Shown here one piece after another: positions 42,110 through 55,841 of a stretch of 64,000 nucleotides of DNA. The position numbers and the translations under genes are program-made. How positions within the stretch are numbered: the first letter of the stretch is position 1; each line of letters starts with the position of its first letter. The stretch spans positions 4,753,501 through 4,817,500 of the forward strand of contig NZ_JAYMGI010000002.1 of the NCBI RefSeq assembly GCF_035825295.1, in the 5' to 3' direction. This DNA is from Actinacidiphila sp. DG2A-62 (GTDB lineage: Bacteria; Actinomycetota; Actinomycetes; Streptomycetales; Streptomycetaceae). Under the pieces are notes generated by a model, which ran no database searches, was not told where the DNA came from, and saw only the letters and a list, made by a program, of their open reading frames with translations.

Positions 42110-43717
42110 GTGAGTACGCCCCGCCTCCCCGCCCCCGACAGCGCCGCCTCGCTGCGCGCCGACCTGCGCGCCGCCGACTTCACCGCCGACGGCTGCCTCG
42201 ACCTGCTCGGCGCGGTCGCCTACACGGCGCTGTCCCGCGCCGAGACCGTCCCCGCGCTGCGCGCGACCCGCGGCGACGGCCCGCTGGAGACCCTGGTCCG
42301 GCTCTTCCTGCTCCAGCGGCCGGTCCGCCGCGACCTCGCCCGTGCCGCGCTGCCCGGCCTGGAACGCTACGAGGCCGACGGCTGGCTCGTCCCGGCGACC
42401 GACGCGGCCCCGAACGCGGCCCCGCACACGGCCCCGAGCACGGATGCGGGCGCGGGCGCGGTCCAGGACACCGGCGTCGACGCCGTACGCGCCACCGTGG
42501 ACGTACGCCCCTACGCCGGCGACGGCGGCGATGACTGGTGGATCGTCTCCGACCTGGGTTGCGCGGTCGGCGGCGCCGCGGGCATCGGCGGCGCCCAGGC
42601 GCTCGCGGGCGGGCCCGCGGTCGACCGGGCCGACCTCGTGCTCGGCGTCGGCGGCGCGTCCACCACGCTCGCCGGGCTGACCGTCCGCGCGCCGGTCGGC
42701 TCCGCCCTGGACCTCGGCACCGGCTCGGGCATCCAGGCGCTGCACGCCTCCCGGCACGCCACCCGCGTCACGGCCACCGACCTCAACCCGCGGGCGCTGC
42801 ACTTCGCCCGCCTCACCCTCGCCCTGTCCGGCGCCCGCGACGCCGACCTGCGCCTGGGCAGCCTCTTCGAGCCGGTCGGCGACGAGCGCTACGACCTGAT
42901 CGTCTCGAACCCGCCGTTCGTGATCTCCCCGGGCGGCCGGTTCACCTACCGCGACGGCGGCATGGCGGGCGACGACCTGTGCCGCGACCTGGTCCGCGGG
43001 TCCGCCGCCCACCTCAACGACGGCGGCCACTGCCAGCTCCTGGCCAACTGGCAGCACGTCGAGGGCGAGGACTGGCGCGACCGGCTCGCCTCCTGGGTGC
43101 CGCCCGGCTGCGACGCGTGGATCGTCCAGCGCGAGGTGCAGGACGTCGCGCAGTACGCCGAGCTGTGGCTGCGCGACGGCGGCGACCACCACGACGACCC
43201 GGCCCGCTACGCACGGCGCTACGGCGCCTGGCTGGAGGAGTTCGAGCGGCGCAAGGTGCACGGCGTCGGCTTCGGCTGGATCACGCTGCGCAAGTCGGGC
43301 GCGGACGTGCCCTCCGTGGTCGCCGAGGAATGGCCGCACCCGGTGGAGCAGCCGCTCGGCCCGCACATCGCGCAGTGGTTCGACCGCCAGGACTACCTGC
43401 GCACCCACGACGACGCGGCGCTGCTGGCCGCGCGCTACGCGCTCGCCCCCGAGGTGGTGCAGGAGCAGGTCGGGCTGCCGGGCGCGGAGGACCCCGAGCA
43501 CGTGGTGCTGCGCTCGGCGCGCGGGATGCGCCGGGCCACGAAGGTCGACACGGTCGGCGCGGGCTTCGCCGGGGTCTGCGACGGCACGCTGCCGGCCGGC
43601 CGCATCGTCGACGCCATCGCCCAGCTCCTCGGCGAGGACCCGGTGCTGCTGCGGGACCGCACGCCCGAGTCCATCCGGCTGCTCGTCGCGCAGGGCTTCC
43701 TCGACCCGGTCGACTGA
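42110..43717 (+). CDS. SAM-dependent methyltransferase (N5-glutamine MTase-like)
   Basis: A 535-residue protein. The N-terminal part (about 1-185) is a helical actinobacterial domain (DUF7059-like) with AYTALSRAETVPALRATRG. The methyltransferase core has motif I VGSALDLGTGSGIQAL, ATDLNPRALHFARLTLAL, and motif IV IVSNPPFVIS; NPPF is the signature of enzymes that methylate amide or ring nitrogens (PrmC, HemK, RsmC types). The C-terminal 150 residues are another helical part ending LLVAQGFLDPVD. The substrate is unknown. GTG at 42110 gives the family start. Confidence 0.85.
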   Translation: MSTPRLPAPDSAASLRADLRAADFTADGCLDLLGAVAYTALSRAETVPALRATRGDGPLETLVRLFLLQRPVRRDLARAALPGLERYEADGWLVPATDAAPNAAPHTAPSTDAGAGAVQDTGVDAVRATVDVRPYAGDGGDDWWIVSDLGCAVGGAAGIGGAQALAGGPAVDRADLVLGVGGASTTLAGLTVRAPVGSALDLGTGSGIQALHASRHATRVTATDLNPRALHFARLTLALSGARDADLRLGSLFEPVGDERYDLIVSNPPFVISPGGRFTYRDGGMAGDDLCRDLVRGSAAHLNDGGHCQLLANWQHVEGEDWRDRLASWVPPGCDAWIVQREVQDVAQYAELWLRDGGDHHDDPARYARRYGAWLEEFERRKVHGVGFGWITLRKSGADVPSVVAEEWPHPVEQPLGPHIAQWFDRQDYLRTHDDAALLAARYALAPEVVQEQVGLPGAEDPEHVVLRSARGMRRATKVDTVGAGFAGVCDGTLPAGRIVDAIAQLLGEDPVLLRDRTPESIRLLVAQGFLDPVD

Positions 43718-43794
43718 GGCTCCCGCGCCGGGTTCCGCGCCGACTTCCGCGCAGGTTGCGGCGCCGGTTTCCGCGCAGGTAGCGGCGCGGGCTG

Positions 43795-44301
43795 TCAGTG
43801 CAGGTTGCGGACGACGGCCCACACGACCGCGACGCCCAGCACCGCGGTCTGCGCCCGCGGCCCGAGCACCGGTCGCCAGCGGCGGCCGCGCAGCCCCTCG
43901 ACCAGCCAGCGCCCGCACATCCACAGCAGTGCCGGCGAGGCGAGGAGCAGCAGCACGTTCTCGTGGAACGCCCGCACCACGTCGCCGTGCAGCAGGTCGT
44001 ACGCCATGCGGGTGCCGCCGCAGGCCGGGCAGAGCAGCCCGGTCAGCCAGTTGAACGGGCAGCGGGGCAGCCAGTGACCGCTTTGGTGCGGGTCGGTGCC
44101 GTAGAGGTAGAACGACGCGGCGACGGCCGCGGCCAGCGCGGCCAGCGGCGGGGCCGCGGGGTGGTGCGGCCCGCGCCGGGGCGGTCGCGGGTACGGGTGC
44201 TGGGGGTGCGGGGGGTGCTGGGGGCGCGGGTGACCGGCCGGGGCCGGGGCGTCGCCGCCCCGGGCCCGGCGCCCGTCCCGCTCGCGCAGCACGTCAGCCA
44301 C
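43795..44301 (-). CDS. DUF2752 membrane protein
   Basis: A 168-residue protein with a Pro/His-rich N-terminal tail and three membrane helices. The DUF2752 signature is complete: RCPFNWLTGLLCPACGGTR, followed by AYDLLHGDVVRAFHENVLLL. The Cys-x2-Cys (CPACG) could bind metal or form a disulfide. Its start overlaps the end of the TM2 gene by eight bases, so the two are co-translated; DUF2752-TM2 pairing is common in actinobacteria. Function unknown. Confidence 0.88.
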   Translation of the reverse strand: MADVLRERDGRRARGGDAPAPAGHPRPQHPPHPQHPYPRPPRRGPHHPAAPPLAALAAAVAASFYLYGTDPHQSGHWLPRCPFNWLTGLLCPACGGTRMAYDLLHGDVVRAFHENVLLLLASPALLWMCGRWLVEGLRGRRWRPVLGPRAQTAVLGVAVVWAVVRNLH

Positions 44302-44695
44302 GCAGGACCCGGCCCTGCGCGTCGGTCTGGTTGTTGCCGGCCAGCAGCATGATGCCGTCGATCAGCGCCCAGATGCCGCAGCCGCCGCAGGTGAAGAGCT
44401 GGCCGAGGGCCATGCCCGTGTGGCCGGTGTAGAAGCGGCCGATGCCCAGGCCCCCGAGCAGCAGCTGCAGGACGCCCGCGGTGACCTTGGACTTCTCCGA
44501 GTACGGGCGGCCGTAGGGGTCGTAGCCGTACGGGGCGTTCGGGTCGCCGGTGTAGGAGCCGGGCGGCGGGGCGGCGTAGCCTCCGGGCTGCGGCGGGTAA
44601 CCGTAGCCGGGAGGCTGCTGGCCCTGCGGGTAGCCGTAGCCGGGCTGCGGTGGCTGGCCGTACGGATTCTGGCCATACGGATTCTGATCGGACAA
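44294..44695 (-). CDS. TM2 domain-containing protein
   Basis: A 133-residue protein. The N-terminal 65 residues are Gly/Pro/Tyr/Gln repeats (NPYGQNPYGQPPQPGYGYPQ). The TM2 domain follows: KVTAGVLQLLLGGLGIGRFY, TGHTGMALGQLFTCGGCG and IWALIDGIMLLAGN, i.e. two membrane helices joined by a short turn. TTG start behind AGGGGGA. It is upstream of and overlapping the DUF2752 gene. Function unknown. Confidence 0.9.
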   Translation of the reverse strand: MSDQNPYGQNPYGQPPQPGYGYPQGQQPPGYGYPPQPGGYAAPPPGSYTGDPNAPYGYDPYGRPYSEKSKVTAGVLQLLLGGLGIGRFYTGHTGMALGQLFTCGGCGIWALIDGIMLLAGNNQTDAQGRVLRG

Positions 44696-44787
44696 GGCCG
44701 TCCCCCTGCGCTGAGTGCGTGTCGGTCTGTGCTGGCGGACATCCTTGCAGGGCGGCGCGACTCTCGTCCCGCCTGGGGCGGTTTGCG

Positions 44788-44848
44788 CCGGGAGCCGGGA
44801 GCCGGGAGCCGGGAGCCGGGAGCCGGGAGCCGGGAGCCGGGAGCCGGG
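44788..44848. repeat. Eight tandem 7-base repeats upstream of topA
   Basis: CCGGGAG is repeated eight times without error (44788-44843) and once in part. GGGCGCA repeats follow at once. The array lies in the 455-base divergent spacer between the TM2 gene and topA (44696-45150) and is not coding. Copy number should vary between strains. Confidence 0.9.
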
Positions 44849-45150
44849 CGCAGGGCGCAGGGCACTCGGCGCCGCGCCGTGCCCGGCCGGGTGTCGTGCC
44901 GCTGCGCGGCACTTCGGAGTTGCCCCGAGCGTTCACCCTGGGGGCGGGGCAGGCGGGGCCGGTCGGTAGTGATTCCGACGCGGGATTGCCCGATGCGACG
45001 TAGCCTGCTTGAGGACCCCCGCAGTGTGGATAGAACGTACATCGGGTTACCGTTCGAGTGGCGTTGCGGGCTTTTCCCGTTTGACACGGGCCCAGGAGGT
45101 ACGGTCACACTCCGCAGCGACACCCCTTCTAATCGGAGAGAAGAGCGAAG
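44849..45150 (+). promoter_or_regulatory. topA upstream region with promoter-like elements
   Basis: No gene is seen. TTGACA at 45081-45086 is a perfect -35 hexamer, but the -10 is not clear (CACACT or GTCACA at 17-19 bases). A second possible pair is TTGCCC with TAGCCT around 44986-45006. The topA start (TTG 45151) has GGAGAGAAG upstream. Streptomyces topA is known to be induced when supercoiling rises, so this region should carry that response; the element is not identifiable by eye. Confidence 0.4.
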
Positions 45151-48027
45151 TTGTCCCCGACCCGCGAGACCGCACAGCGCGGCCAGCGACTCGTCATCGT
45201 CGAGTCGCCCGCCAAGGCGAAGACGATCAAGGGCTACCTCGGCCCGGGATACGTCGTCGAGGCCAGCGTCGGGCACATCCGCGACCTCCCCAACGGGGCC
45301 GCCGAAGTGCCGGCGGAGTACAAGGGCCAGCCGTGGGCGCGGCTCGGCGTGAATGTGGACAGCGACTTCCAGCCCATCTATGTCGTCAACGCCGACAAGA
45401 AGGCGCAGGTCAAGAAACTCAAAGACCTGTTGAAGGAGTCCGACGAACTCTTCCTCGCCACCGATGAGGACCGCGAGGGCGAGGCCATCGCCTGGCATCT
45501 CCAGGAGATCCTCAAGCCCAAGGTCCCCGTGCACCGGATGGTCTTCCACGAGATCACCAAGGACGCCATCCAGGAGGCGGTGCGCAATCCGCGCGAGCTG
45601 AACCAGCGGCTCGTCGACGCCCAGGAGACCCGCCGCATCCTCGACCGGCTGTACGGCTACGAGGTCTCGCCGGTGCTGTGGAAGAAGGTCATGCCGCGGC
45701 TGTCGGCCGGCCGCGTCCAGTCGGTGGCGACCCGGCTGGTGGTCGAGCGGGAGCGTGAGCGGATCGCCTTCCGCAGCGCGGAGTACTGGGACCTGGTCGG
45801 CACCTTCGACACCGGACGCGGCGGCGACAGCAGCGACCCCTCGCGGCTGACCGCGCGGCTGGTCGCCGTGGACGGCCGCCGGGTGGCCCAGGGGCGCGAC
45901 TTCGACGCGTCGACCGGCGCCCTGAAGTCCGGCAGCCACGAGGGCGGCGAAGCCCCGAACAAGGGCGGGGGTGGCCGACGGGAGGGCGTGCTGCACCTGG
46001 ACGAGGCCAACGCCCGGGCGCTCGCCACGGCCCTGGCGGACACGGCCTTCTCGGTGCGCGGCGTGGAGTCCAAGCCGTACCGCCGCTCGCCGTACGCGCC
46101 GTTCCGCACCACCACGCTCCAGCAGGAGGCGTCGCGCAAGCTCGGCTTCGGCGCCAAGGCCACCATGCAGGTCGCCCAGAAGCTGTACGAGAACGGCTTC
46201 ATCACCTACATGCGCACCGACTCCACCACGCTGTCGGACACCGCGGTCAACGCCGCTCGCGCCCAGGTCACCCAGCTGTACGGCGCCGACTACCTGCCGG
46301 ACCGGCCGCGCACGTACGCCGGCAAGGTGAAGAACGCGCAGGAGGCGCACGAGGCGATCCGCCCCTCCGGCGACCGCTTCCGCACCCCCGCCGAGACCGG
46401 CCTGACCGGCGACCAGTTCCGGCTCTACGAGCTGATCTGGATGCGCACCGTCGCCTCGCAGATGAAGGACGCGGTCGGCCAGTCGGTCACCGTCCGGGTC
46501 GGCGGCACGTCCGCGGACGGCCGCGACGCCGAGTTCACCGCGTCCGGCAAGATCATCACCTTCCACGGCTTCCTGAAGGCGTACGTCGAGGGCGCCGACG
46601 ACCCCAACGCGGAGCTGGACGACCGCGAGCGCCGGCTGCCGCAGGTCGCCGAGGGCGACCCGCTGAGCGCCGAGGAGATCACCGCCGACGGCCACTCCAC
46701 CAAGCCGCCCGCCCGCTACACCGAGGCGAGCCTGGTCAAGGAGCTGGAGGAGAAGGAGATCGGCCGCCCGTCGACGTACGCGACGATCCTCGGCACGATC
46801 CTCGACCGCGGCTACGTCTTCAAGAAGGGCACCGCGCTCGTCCCGTCCTTCCTGTCCTTCGCCGTCGTCAACCTGCTGGAGAAGCACTTCGGCCGGCTCG
46901 TCGACTACGACTTCACCGCCGCGATGGAGGACGACCTCGACCGCATCGCCCGCGGCGAGGCCCAGGCCGTGCCGTGGCTGCGCCGCTTCTACTTCGGCGC
47001 CGGGGACGGCGACGAGGCCGGCGCCGCCACCTCGGCCGCCGCGGCCGGCAACGGCGACGGCGACCACCTCGGCGGCCTCAAGGAGCTGGTCGAGGACCTC
47101 GGCGCGATCGACGCCCGGGAGATCTCCTCCTTCCCGGTCGGCGACGGCATCGTGCTGCGCGTCGGCCGCTACGGCCCCTACGTCGAGACCGGCGAGCGCG
47201 GCGAGGAGGACCACCGCCGCGCCGACGTGCCCGACGACCTGCCGCCGGACGAGATGACGGTGGAGTACGCCAAGGAGCTGTTCGCCAAGCCCAGCGGCGA
47301 GTTCGAGCTCGGCACCGACCCCGCCACCGGCCGCCGGATCGTCGCCAAGGCCGGCCGCTACGGCCCCTACGTCACCGAGGTGCTCCCCGAGGACACCCCG
47401 AAGACCGGCAAGAACGCGGTCAAGCCGCGCACCGCCTCGCTCTTCAAGTCGATGTCCCTGGACACCGTCACGCTGGAGGACGCCCTCAAGCTGATGTCCC
47501 TGCCGCGCGTGGTCGGCACGGACCCGGAGGGCGTCGAGATCACCGCCCAGAACGGCCGCTACGGGCCCTACCTGAAGAAGGGCACCGACTCGCGCTCGCT
47601 GGAGAGCGAGGAGCAGCTCTTCACTATCACCCTCGACGAGGCGCTGGCCATCTACGCCCAGCCCAAGCAGCGCGGTCGCGCCGCGGCCAAGCCCCCGCTG
47701 AAGGAGCTGGGCACCGACCCGGTCAGCGAGCGCCCGGTCGTGGTCAAGGACGGCCGCTTCGGGCCCTACGTCACCGACGGCGAGACGAACGCGACGCTGC
47801 GCCGCGAGGACGACGTGGAGACGATCACGCCCGAGCGCGGGTACGAACTCCTCGCCGAGAAGCGGGCGAAGGGACCGGCCAAGCGTCCGGCCAAGAAGTC
47901 GGCGAAGTCGGCTTCGCCCGCGAAGAAGACGGCCGCGGCGAAGAAGGCGGCTCCGGCCAAGAAGGCCGCCCCGGCCAAGAAGGCGGCCTCCGCGAAGAAG
48001 GCGGCTCCGGCCAAGAAGTCCGCGTGA
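45151..48027 (+). CDS. topA: DNA topoisomerase I (type IA)
   Basis: A 958-residue enzyme that relaxes negative supercoils. The Toprim domain starts LVIVESPAKAKTIKGYLG and includes ATDEDREGEAIAWHL. The catalytic tyrosine is Tyr353 in FITYMRTDSTTL. Four C-terminal GRYGPYV-type repeats (GRYGPYVETG, GRYGPYVTEV, GRYGPYLKKG, GRFGPYVTDG) replace the zinc fingers of E. coli. The last 50 residues are AKKAAPAKK-type lysine repeats known from streptomycete TopA, where they support processivity on long chromosomes. TTG start. Confidence 0.98.
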   Translation: MSPTRETAQRGQRLVIVESPAKAKTIKGYLGPGYVVEASVGHIRDLPNGAAEVPAEYKGQPWARLGVNVDSDFQPIYVVNADKKAQVKKLKDLLKESDELFLATDEDREGEAIAWHLQEILKPKVPVHRMVFHEITKDAIQEAVRNPRELNQRLVDAQETRRILDRLYGYEVSPVLWKKVMPRLSAGRVQSVATRLVVERERERIAFRSAEYWDLVGTFDTGRGGDSSDPSRLTARLVAVDGRRVAQGRDFDASTGALKSGSHEGGEAPNKGGGGRREGVLHLDEANARALATALADTAFSVRGVESKPYRRSPYAPFRTTTLQQEASRKLGFGAKATMQVAQKLYENGFITYMRTDSTTLSDTAVNAARAQVTQLYGADYLPDRPRTYAGKVKNAQEAHEAIRPSGDRFRTPAETGLTGDQFRLYELIWMRTVASQMKDAVGQSVTVRVGGTSADGRDAEFTASGKIITFHGFLKAYVEGADDPNAELDDRERRLPQVAEGDPLSAEEITADGHSTKPPARYTEASLVKELEEKEIGRPSTYATILGTILDRGYVFKKGTALVPSFLSFAVVNLLEKHFGRLVDYDFTAAMEDDLDRIARGEAQAVPWLRRFYFGAGDGDEAGAATSAAAAGNGDGDHLGGLKELVEDLGAIDAREISSFPVGDGIVLRVGRYGPYVETGERGEEDHRRADVPDDLPPDEMTVEYAKELFAKPSGEFELGTDPATGRRIVAKAGRYGPYVTEVLPEDTPKTGKNAVKPRTASLFKSMSLDTVTLEDALKLMSLPRVVGTDPEGVEITAQNGRYGPYLKKGTDSRSLESEEQLFTITLDEALAIYAQPKQRGRAAAKPPLKELGTDPVSERPVVVKDGRFGPYVTDGETNATLRREDDVETITPERGYELLAEKRAKGPAKRPAKKSAKSASPAKKTAAAKKAAPAKKAAPAKKAASAKKAAPAKKSA

Positions 48028-48042
48028 CGCTGGGCGCTGATC

Positions 48043-48095
48043 CGATCGGGGGCGGGGGCGAAGCCTGGGGGAGCAGTTCCCCGCGCCCCTGATCG
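48043..48095 (+). terminator. Long hairpin after topA formed by a dispersed repeat
   Basis: CGATCGGGGGCGGGG (48043) pairs with CCCCGCGCCCCTGATCG (48079-48095) over about 15 bases with two irregularities. The right arm is part of CAGTTCCCCGCGCCCCTG (48074-48091), the reverse complement of the repeat CAGGGGCGCGGGGAACTG found twice at 63.1 kb. It begins 15 bases after the stop codon, so the repeat probably serves as terminator here. Confidence 0.6.
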
Positions 48096-48163
48096 CAGCG
48101 CTCGGCGAGGGGCCGGGGGACGGGGGCGAGGCCCCCCGGGGGGCGCAGCGCTAGGCTGTCAGG

Positions 48164-51511
<3,348 letters not shown>

Positions 51512-51709
51512 CCGGGCGGGTGTCCGGGCGCGCGTAGCCTCCGCGGTGGTTCCCCAGCGCTCCCGCCGCCCGCCGGCGGCCCGCGTGGCGCTGCCTCGCC
51601 GTCGGCGGCTGGCGGCCGGTGGCGGGGCCGGTCTGTCGGCAGCCGCCGCCTGGGGCCGGGCGGGATGATGGGGGCACCGGGCGACGAGGGGCGGGGAAGA
51701 ATGGGGGGC

Positions 51710-54700
51710 GTGCGGTATTCGGTGTTGGGGGTTGCGCAGGTGTGGGACGGGGGCGGTGCTCCCGTTCCGCTGGCGGGCGGGCGCCTGCGGTCGCTGGTGA
51801 CCGTGCTCGCGCTGCACGCGGGCCGCGCCGTGCCGCAGGACACGCTGATCGCCGAGGTGTGGGCCGACGCGCCGCCCGCCGACGCCGCGGGCGCCCTGCA
51901 AGCACTGGTCGCGCGGCTGCGCAAAGCCGTGGGCCGCGACGCCGTCGCCTCCGAACCGGGCGGCGGCTATCGCCTGGTCGCCGAGCGCGACGCCGTCGAC
52001 CTGCACCTCTTCGAGACGCTGCTGCACGACGGCGAGGCCGCCCTGGACCGCGGCGACCCCGCCGCCGCCCGCACCACGCTCAGCCGCGCCCTCGCGCTGT
52101 GGCGCGGCCCCGCGCTCGCCGACCTGCCCGACCGCGCCGCCGCCGCGGCCCGCCCCGAAGCCCTGCGGCTGGCCGCGATGCGGGCGCGCGCCGAGGCCGA
52201 CCTCGCGCTCGGCCGCGCGGCCGACGCGCTGCCGCTGCTGCGCGAGGCGGTCGCCGACCACCCGCTCGACGAGGCGTTCCGCGCCCAGCTGATCAGGGCG
52301 CTGCGCGCGGCCGGCCGCACCGCCGACGCGCTGATGGCCTACGAGGACGCCAGGACCGTGCTGGCCGAGACGCTCGGCGCCGACCCCGGGCCCGAACTGC
52401 GCGCGCTGCACGCCGCGCTGCTCCGCCAGGACCCGCGTCCGGACCCGGACCCGGACATGGCTTCGCCCGGCGTTCCGGCCCCGGCCCCGGGCGGCGGGGC
52501 GGGGGCGCGCGCCGGCGCGGGCCGCGGGGTGGACGCGGACCGGGGCCCGTACCAGGGGACCGCGGACCCGCAGGCTGCCGCGCCGGTGCGGGGAACATCC
52601 GGGCGCGGCTGACCAGTTTCGTCGGGCGGGAGAGCGACCTGGAGGACCTGCGGGCCGATCTGGCCGCGCACCGCCTGGTCACGCTGACCGGGTCCGGCGG
52701 GTCGGGCAAGACGCGGCTGGCACAGGAGGCCGCCGAGCGCACCCGCCCCGAGGACTACCCCGACGGCGTCTGGCTGGCCGAACTGGCCCCGCTGGACGAC
52801 CCCACCGCCATCCCGCACGCCGTGCTGAACGCGCTGGGCCGCCGCGACACCGTCGTGCTGTCCTCGCCCGGCTACACCGCCGACGATCCGCTGGACCGGC
52901 TGTTCGAGCACTGCGCGCAGCGCCGCCTGCTGCTGGTGCTCGACAACTGCGAGCACGTGGTGGACGAGGCGGCCCTGGTCACCGCCGCGCTGCTGGCCGA
53001 GTGCCCCGGCGTGACCGTGCTCGCCACCAGCCGCGAGCCGCTCGGCGTGCCCGGCGAGGTGGTGCGCCCGGTCGAGCCGCTGCCGCCGCTGCCCGCGTAC
53101 CGGCTGTTCGCCGAGCGTGCCGCGGCCGTGCCCGGCGGCGGCGCCCGGCTCGCCGAGCGCGACGAGGAGGCCGTCCACGAGATCTGCCGCCGGCTGGACG
53201 GCCTGCCGCTGGCCATCGAGCTGGCCGCGGCCCGGCTGCGCGCGCTGTCCCCGCGGCAGATCGCCGACCGGCTGGACGACCGGTTCCGGCTGCTGACCGG
53301 CGGCAGCCGCACCCTGCTGCCGCGCCAGCAGACGCTGCGCGCGGTGGTCGACTGGTCCTGGGAGCTGCTGGACGAGCCCGAGCGCGCCGCGCTGTGCACG
53401 CTGAGCGTGTTCTCCGGCGGCTGCACCCTGCCCGCCGCCGAGGCGGTGTGCGGGCCCGACGCGCTGGACGCCGTCGCCCAGCTGGTGGACAAGTCGCTCG
53501 TGCTGGTCGAGCACGGCCACCCCGGCGGTACCCGCTACCGCCTGCTGGAGACCATCCACGAGTACGCCGCGGAACGGCTCGCCGAGCACCCCGAGCAGGC
53601 CGCCGCGGCCGGCGCCCGGCACACCGCCTACCACCGGGAGCTGGCCAGGACCGTCGACGCCGGGCTGCGCGGCGCCGACCAGCTGCGGCTGCTGGACGTC
53701 ATGGAGACCGAGATGGACAACATGAGGGCCGCGATCAACCGCGCCCTCGCCTCCCGCGCCGAGGCCGACGCCGCCGCGCTGGTGCTGTCCATGGGCTGGT
53801 TCTGCTGGCTGCGCAACTACCGCGACGAGGGCGGCAGCTGGCTCAGCAGGGTGATCGCGCTGGGCGGCCCGCCGGCCGAGGACCCGGCCGACCCGATGTA
53901 CTGGCCGCGGCTGGACCTGCGGCTGCTGGACTTCCTGGTCAAGAGCGACGGCGCCGCCGAACGCGACTGGTTCTCCGAGGAGGCGATGCGCACCGCGGAA
54001 CTGCTCAGCCGCGCCTACCGCGCGGGCGGTCCCGCCGCCGCCCGCTTCCCGGGCCTGCTGTGGCCGTTCACCCTCTACCTGATCGGCGAGGACGCGCGCG
54101 GCTGCAGCGACATGGTCGTCGCCAACTGCCGAGCGTACGGCGGCGACTGGGAGGTGGCCGCGGCGCTGATGTTCCGCGCCCACACCGCCGTGGACGCGCC
54201 CGGCCAGCTCACCTCCGTCGACGCCGACCTCGCCGAACTGCGCGAGCTGTGCGCCCACCTCGGCGACCGCTGGATACGCGCCCAGCTGCACAGCGCCAGC
54301 GGCGAGGCCGAGACGCTGCGCTGCCAGTACGAACAGGCCCGCGCCGACTTCGAGGCGGCCGTCGCGCTCACCCGCGAGCTGGGCGCGTACGGCGAGGGCG
54401 CCTTCCTCGTCGGCCGCCTGGCCGAACTCGCCCACCGCTCCGGCGACGACGAGACCGCCGCCAAGCTGTGCGCGCAGGCCGAGGAGGAGGCCGAGCGGTA
54501 CGCGGTGATGGACGCCGTGACGTACCTGCGCTATCTCAGGAGCCTGCTGCTGCTGCGCGGCGGCGACACCGAGGGGGCCCGCGCGCTGCACGCCTCGGCC
54601 GAGGGGCACCTCGCCGAGGGCACCCCGCCCCCGGTGTTCCCGGTGCTGATGCGCTCCCTGGGCGCCCGCATCACCGCGGCCGAGGGCGACCCGCTGGGCG

Positions 54701-55038
54701 CGCTGACGGGCTTCGCCGAGGCCGCGCGGGCCGCGCAGGAGGCCCACTGCACCGATCCGGTGCTCGCCGCGCAGCTGGACGCCGCGGCCGAGCTGCTGCT
54801 GCCGCTGGGCGCCCCGGCCGACGCCGTACGGCTCGCGGCCGCCGCGGACGCGGTGCGGGGCGCGCTGCCGCGCACGGTCCCCGAGGAGGCGGCGCACCAG
54901 GAGCTGCGGCGCGCCGCGGACGCCGCCTTGTCCCCGCGTGAGCTGGCCGCGGCGCGGGCCGCGGCGGCGGGCACCGACCGGGTCGGCGCGGTCCGCCTGC
55001 TCACGCGCGCGGTCGCGCGGCTCCAGGTCGCGCGATGA
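51710..55038 (+). pseudogene. AfsR/SARP-type regulator (BTAD, NB-ARC, TPR), frameshifted
   Basis: The first frame (GTG 51710 to TGA 52612) encodes an OmpR-type winged helix (VRYSVLGVAQVW, AGGRLRSLVTVLALHAG) and a BTAD domain (FETLLHDGEAALDRGDPAAA; ALMAYEDARTVLAETLGADP). The NB-ARC ATPase (LTSFVGRESDLEDL, VTLTGSGGSGKTRLAQ, LLLVLDNCEHVV) and helical TPR-like repeats run in the next frame to 55038. The frames meet at the four-G run 52590-52593; one more G would read VRGNIRARLTSFVGRE without interruption. So a single protein of about 1110 residues is expected. As read, only the DNA-binding half would be made. Sequencing error in the homopolymer is likely; a true mutation is possible. Confidence 0.8.
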
Positions 55039-55153
55039 CCCGCGCGGGCGGCACGCGCTGAGCTGCGGGAATACGGCCGCCGGCGCGGGGGTTGGGCAGG
55101 GGACAGCGGACGGAAGACCGACCGAGGACCGAGGACGAGGACGAGGACGCAGC

Positions 55154-55789
55154 GTGAAGGTCGAGATCTACAGCGATATCGCGTGCCCCTGGTGCTACCT
55201 GGGCAAGGCCCGGTTCGAGAAGGCCCTCGCCGACTTCCCCGGGGCGGACTCCGTGGAGATCGTCTACCGGCCCTTCCAGCTCGACCCGTCCGCGCCCGAG
55301 GAGCCGCTGCCGCACCGCGAGGTGCTCGCGGCGAAGTTCGGGGCGCAGGCCGCGGCGATGGACGAGCGGATCGCCTCGCTCGGCGCGGCCGAGGGCGTCG
55401 TCTTCGACTTCGACACCGTGCTGGAGAACAACTCGCTGCTCGCGCACCGGCTGCTGGGCTACGCGCTGCGCGAGTACGGCCCGCAGGCCCAGGGGCGGCT
55501 CAAGGGGCTGCTGATGGCCGGGCACTTCGGGGAGGGACTCGACATCGGCGACCGGGAGCGGCTCGCGGACGTCGCGGCACGCGCGGGGCTCGACCGCGAC
55601 GGCGTCGTCTCCTTCCTCGCGGGGGAGGAACTCCGCGAGGAAGTGCTCGCCGAGATCGCGGAGGCCCGGGAGATCGGGGTCACGGCGGTGCCGACGTTCG
55701 TCTTCGAGGGGCAGTGGGCGATCCAGGGGGGCCAGGCCCCGGAGACGTTCCTCCAGGCCCTCACACAGATCGCCGGCGCCGAGCGCTGA
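55154..55789 (+). CDS. DsbA-family (FrnE-like) oxidoreductase
   Basis: A 211-residue cytoplasmic thioredoxin-fold protein. MKVEIYSDIACPWCYLGKAR carries the CPWC redox pair (Cys11, Cys14); VPTFVFEGQWAIQGGQAPE holds the cis-Pro loop. There is no signal peptide, as in FrnE-type proteins, some of which act as polyketide-related isomerases or in oxidative stress. GTG at 55154 has the GAGGACGAGGACG repeat upstream rather than a clear ribosome-binding site. It follows the AfsR-type gene after 115 bases. Confidence 0.9.
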   Translation: MKVEIYSDIACPWCYLGKARFEKALADFPGADSVEIVYRPFQLDPSAPEEPLPHREVLAAKFGAQAAAMDERIASLGAAEGVVFDFDTVLENNSLLAHRLLGYALREYGPQAQGRLKGLLMAGHFGEGLDIGDRERLADVAARAGLDRDGVVSFLAGEELREEVLAEIAEAREIGVTAVPTFVFEGQWAIQGGQAPETFLQALTQIAGAER

Positions 55790-55841
55790 CCGGACGTCCG
55801 GGGCCGCCTCGGGCACGGCGCGCCCGGGGCCGACCGGCGGG

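Noticed and set aside
44788..44848. Tandem repeats as a possible CRISPR array
   Set aside because: Units are seven bases long with no spacers and there are no cas genes.
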